A stretch of 5,855 nucleotides of DNA. Source: UBA493 sp035655435. GTDB taxonomy: Archaea > Iainarchaeota > Iainarchaeia > Iainarchaeales > Iainarchaeaceae. The translations under genes and the position numbers were made by a program. Below the pieces are notes generated by a model that was not told the origin of the DNA, searched no databases, and was given only the letters and a program-made list of their open reading frames with translations. The stretch spans positions 1-5,855 of the forward strand of contig DASRUN010000012.1 of the NCBI GenBank assembly GCA_035655435.1. The letters run 5' to 3'. This document shows positions 5,029-5,855 of the stretch, in pieces; the first letter of the stretch is position 1, and each line of letters starts with the position of its first letter.

Positions 5029-5040
5029 TTTATATATTTA
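5029..5040. promoter_or_regulatory. TATA-rich segment between the divergent membrane-protein and secG genes
   Basis: TTTATATATTTA can serve as a TATA box on the minus strand (TAAATATA, about 60 bp before the 286-residue gene, giving a leader of about 33 nt that contains the GGAG). It also contains TTTATATA on the plus strand. The minus-strand use is favoured because secG has a nearer candidate. Confidence 0.5.
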
Positions 5041-5066
5041 ATGTTGAGATTAATAAGTCATTTTCC

Positions 5067-5075
5067 TATTTAAAT
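5067..5075 (+). promoter_or_regulatory. Putative TATA box of secG
   Basis: TATTTAAAT is centred about 33 bp upstream of the secG ATG, predicting a leader of only 5-7 nt and hence little room for a Shine-Dalgarno sequence. None is visible apart from a weak GAG at 5097-5099. Confidence 0.5.
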
Positions 5076-5103
5076 GTTTTCATAATAAATTCCTTTGAGC
5101 AAT

Positions 5104-5271
5104 ATGAAGTTTACAAAAAATTCAGCTGCCTCGAGCGGGCCAAGTTCTTCTATAGGGATAATGAGGTTTACTGATACACAGTTAGGCGGGCCAAAAATTC
5201 CTCCTGAAGCTGTTGTTGTTTTTGCCCTTATTTTCGGAATTGCAATAGCCGCATTCCATTTTTTTGCCTAA
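5104..5271 (+). CDS. secG: Preprotein translocase subunit SecG (Sec61-beta type)
   Basis: A 55-residue tail-anchored membrane protein, the small beta subunit of the archaeal SecYE-beta protein-conducting channel, related to eukaryotic Sec61-beta. The layout is diagnostic: a short Ser/Gly-rich cytoplasmic N-terminus (KNSAASSGPSSSIG), the conserved turn GIMRF at residues 18-22, the KIPPEAVV segment (31-38), and one C-terminal membrane helix, VVFALIFGIAIAAFHFF (38-54). The archaeal/eukaryotic consensus here is roughly 'G..R....e..G.ki.P..Vl', which fits. The length is normal for archaea. The ATG at 5104 is the only sensible start. It is followed by a T-rich terminator region and is convergent with deoxyhypusine synthase. 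Confidence 0.93.
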   Translation: MKFTKNSAASSGPSSSIGIMRFTDTQLGGPKIPPEAVVVFALIFGIAIAAFHFFA

Positions 5272-5328
5272 TTTTTAATGTTTTTAATTCTAATTTTTAA
5301 TTCTTTTAAATCTGATTTTTAAATATTT
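5272..5328 (+). terminator. Multi-copy TTTTTAA terminator tract after secG
   Basis: Immediately after the secG stop, TTTTTAA recurs at 5272, 5281, 5294, 5316 and 5326, with T6 at 5333. Successive oligo-T tracts are a recognised form of intrinsic termination in archaea. The tract should stop secG transcripts before they run into the convergent deoxyhypusine synthase gene. Confidence 0.65.
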
Positions 5329-5855
5329 TTAATTTTTTATTTTCTTTTTTGCAAATGTTTCGGCAACCATTATTGGAAATAGTATTGTTGCGTCGCCGAA
5401 AACTTTTATTGCATTAGTATCTTTGGAAAGCTTTCCCCATGATATTGCTTCTTCCGGAAGTGCTCCGGCATCGCTTCCGTCGAATTCCTGTGAATTGTTA
5501 ATGTACACAGCATATTCCGCTCCGTTCCTGTACATGTGCGCGTTCAGAATGCTGTGCTTTACAAGTCCCGCCCCCAGAACAATTATTCCTGTTTTTTCAA
5601 CTCCGATTATAGAATCATTCAGTTGTTTTCCTTCTTCCGCTATATCAATTGCAAAATCAGGTTTTTGGTATTTAAAAAAATAAATCATATCTCCAAAGCT
5701 TCCGTCCATTATTGCGGGACAGTATATTTTGATTTTGTTTTTCCACGCCCAATAACAAATGCTTTTTGGATTGTTGATTTTTTCTCCAAGTCTCCACACT
5801 AATTCTGAGGGTGTTATTATTTTCCCGGTTTTTTTCTGTTCCGCATAAATTTCTT
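5329..5855 (-). CDS. dys: Deoxyhypusine synthase, C-terminal part
   Basis: The last 174 residues are in the window; the N-terminal part lies beyond the right edge. The reading frame stays open to the edge, so the gene should not be started at the internal GTG near 5799. The enzyme transfers a 4-aminobutyl group from spermidine, using NAD, onto one lysine of translation factor aIF5A, the first step of hypusine formation. Fragment landmarks, in order, match the archaeal/eukaryotic enzyme: ITPSELVWRLGEKINNP, CPAIMDGSFGDMIYFF, GIIVLGAGLVKH (with His100 of the fragment at the position of an active-site histidine), YAVYINNSQEFDGSDAGALP, EEAISWGKL (Lys141, the catalytic lysine that carries the enzyme-intermediate) and the C-terminal ATILFPIMVAETFAKK. 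All expected active-site blocks in this half are intact. It is convergent with secG. Confidence 0.96.
   Translation of the reverse strand, partial: EIYAEQKKTGKIITPSELVWRLGEKINNPKSICYWAWKNKIKIYCPAIMDGSFGDMIYFFKYQKPDFAIDIAEEGKQLNDSIIGVEKTGIIVLGAGLVKHSILNAHMYRNGAEYAVYINNSQEFDGSDAGALPEEAISWGKLSKDTNAIKVFGDATILFPIMVAETFAKKKIKN

Overview
The window looks like chromosomal DNA from an AT-rich archaeon. The evidence is a Sec61-beta type SecG, an Alba chromatin protein, deoxyhypusine synthase (found in archaea and eukaryotes), a TrmB-type regulator, and TATA boxes of the form TTTAWATA about 27 bp upstream of several start codons. The lineage cannot be fixed from this sequence. The small orphan proteins and compact layout would suit a DPANN-type or small-genome archaeon, but this is inference.

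Left third (1-2704): a TrmB-family regulator runs leftwards off the window edge. It is divergent from a complete three-gene ABC importer of the SsuABC/TauABC/ThiXYZ type: lipoprotein binding protein, permease and ATPase, with the last two overlapping by ATGA. A 21-bp interrupted palindrome sits almost midway between the two divergent starts and directly abuts the importer's TATA box. The simplest model is that the regulator senses the importer's substrate and controls the operon there. The substrate cannot be read from sequence.

Middle (2705-4004): right after the ATPase comes a GC-rich block of about 130 bp that folds into several hairpins, including a neat three-way junction whose two 11-nt loops share AAGTAG. 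It is either an unrecognised structured RNA or a small inverted-repeat element. It is followed on the minus strand by a coiled-coil plus winged-helix protein whose leaderless promoter is packed with four helically phased ATCATGAT-type boxes (likely autoregulation), then an 83-residue orphan protein, then Alba. Each of these has its own TATA-like element, so they are probably separate transcription units.

Right third (4005-5855): a membrane-anchored protein with a GATase1/ThuA-like soluble domain (minus strand) is divergent from the 55-residue SecG gene (plus strand). SecG ends in a run of TTTTTAA units that probably terminates transcription. The C-terminal 174 residues of deoxyhypusine synthase enter from the right edge on the minus strand.

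The most interesting items are the structured element at 2709-2844, the phased operator array at 3301-3337 and the dyad at 219-239.
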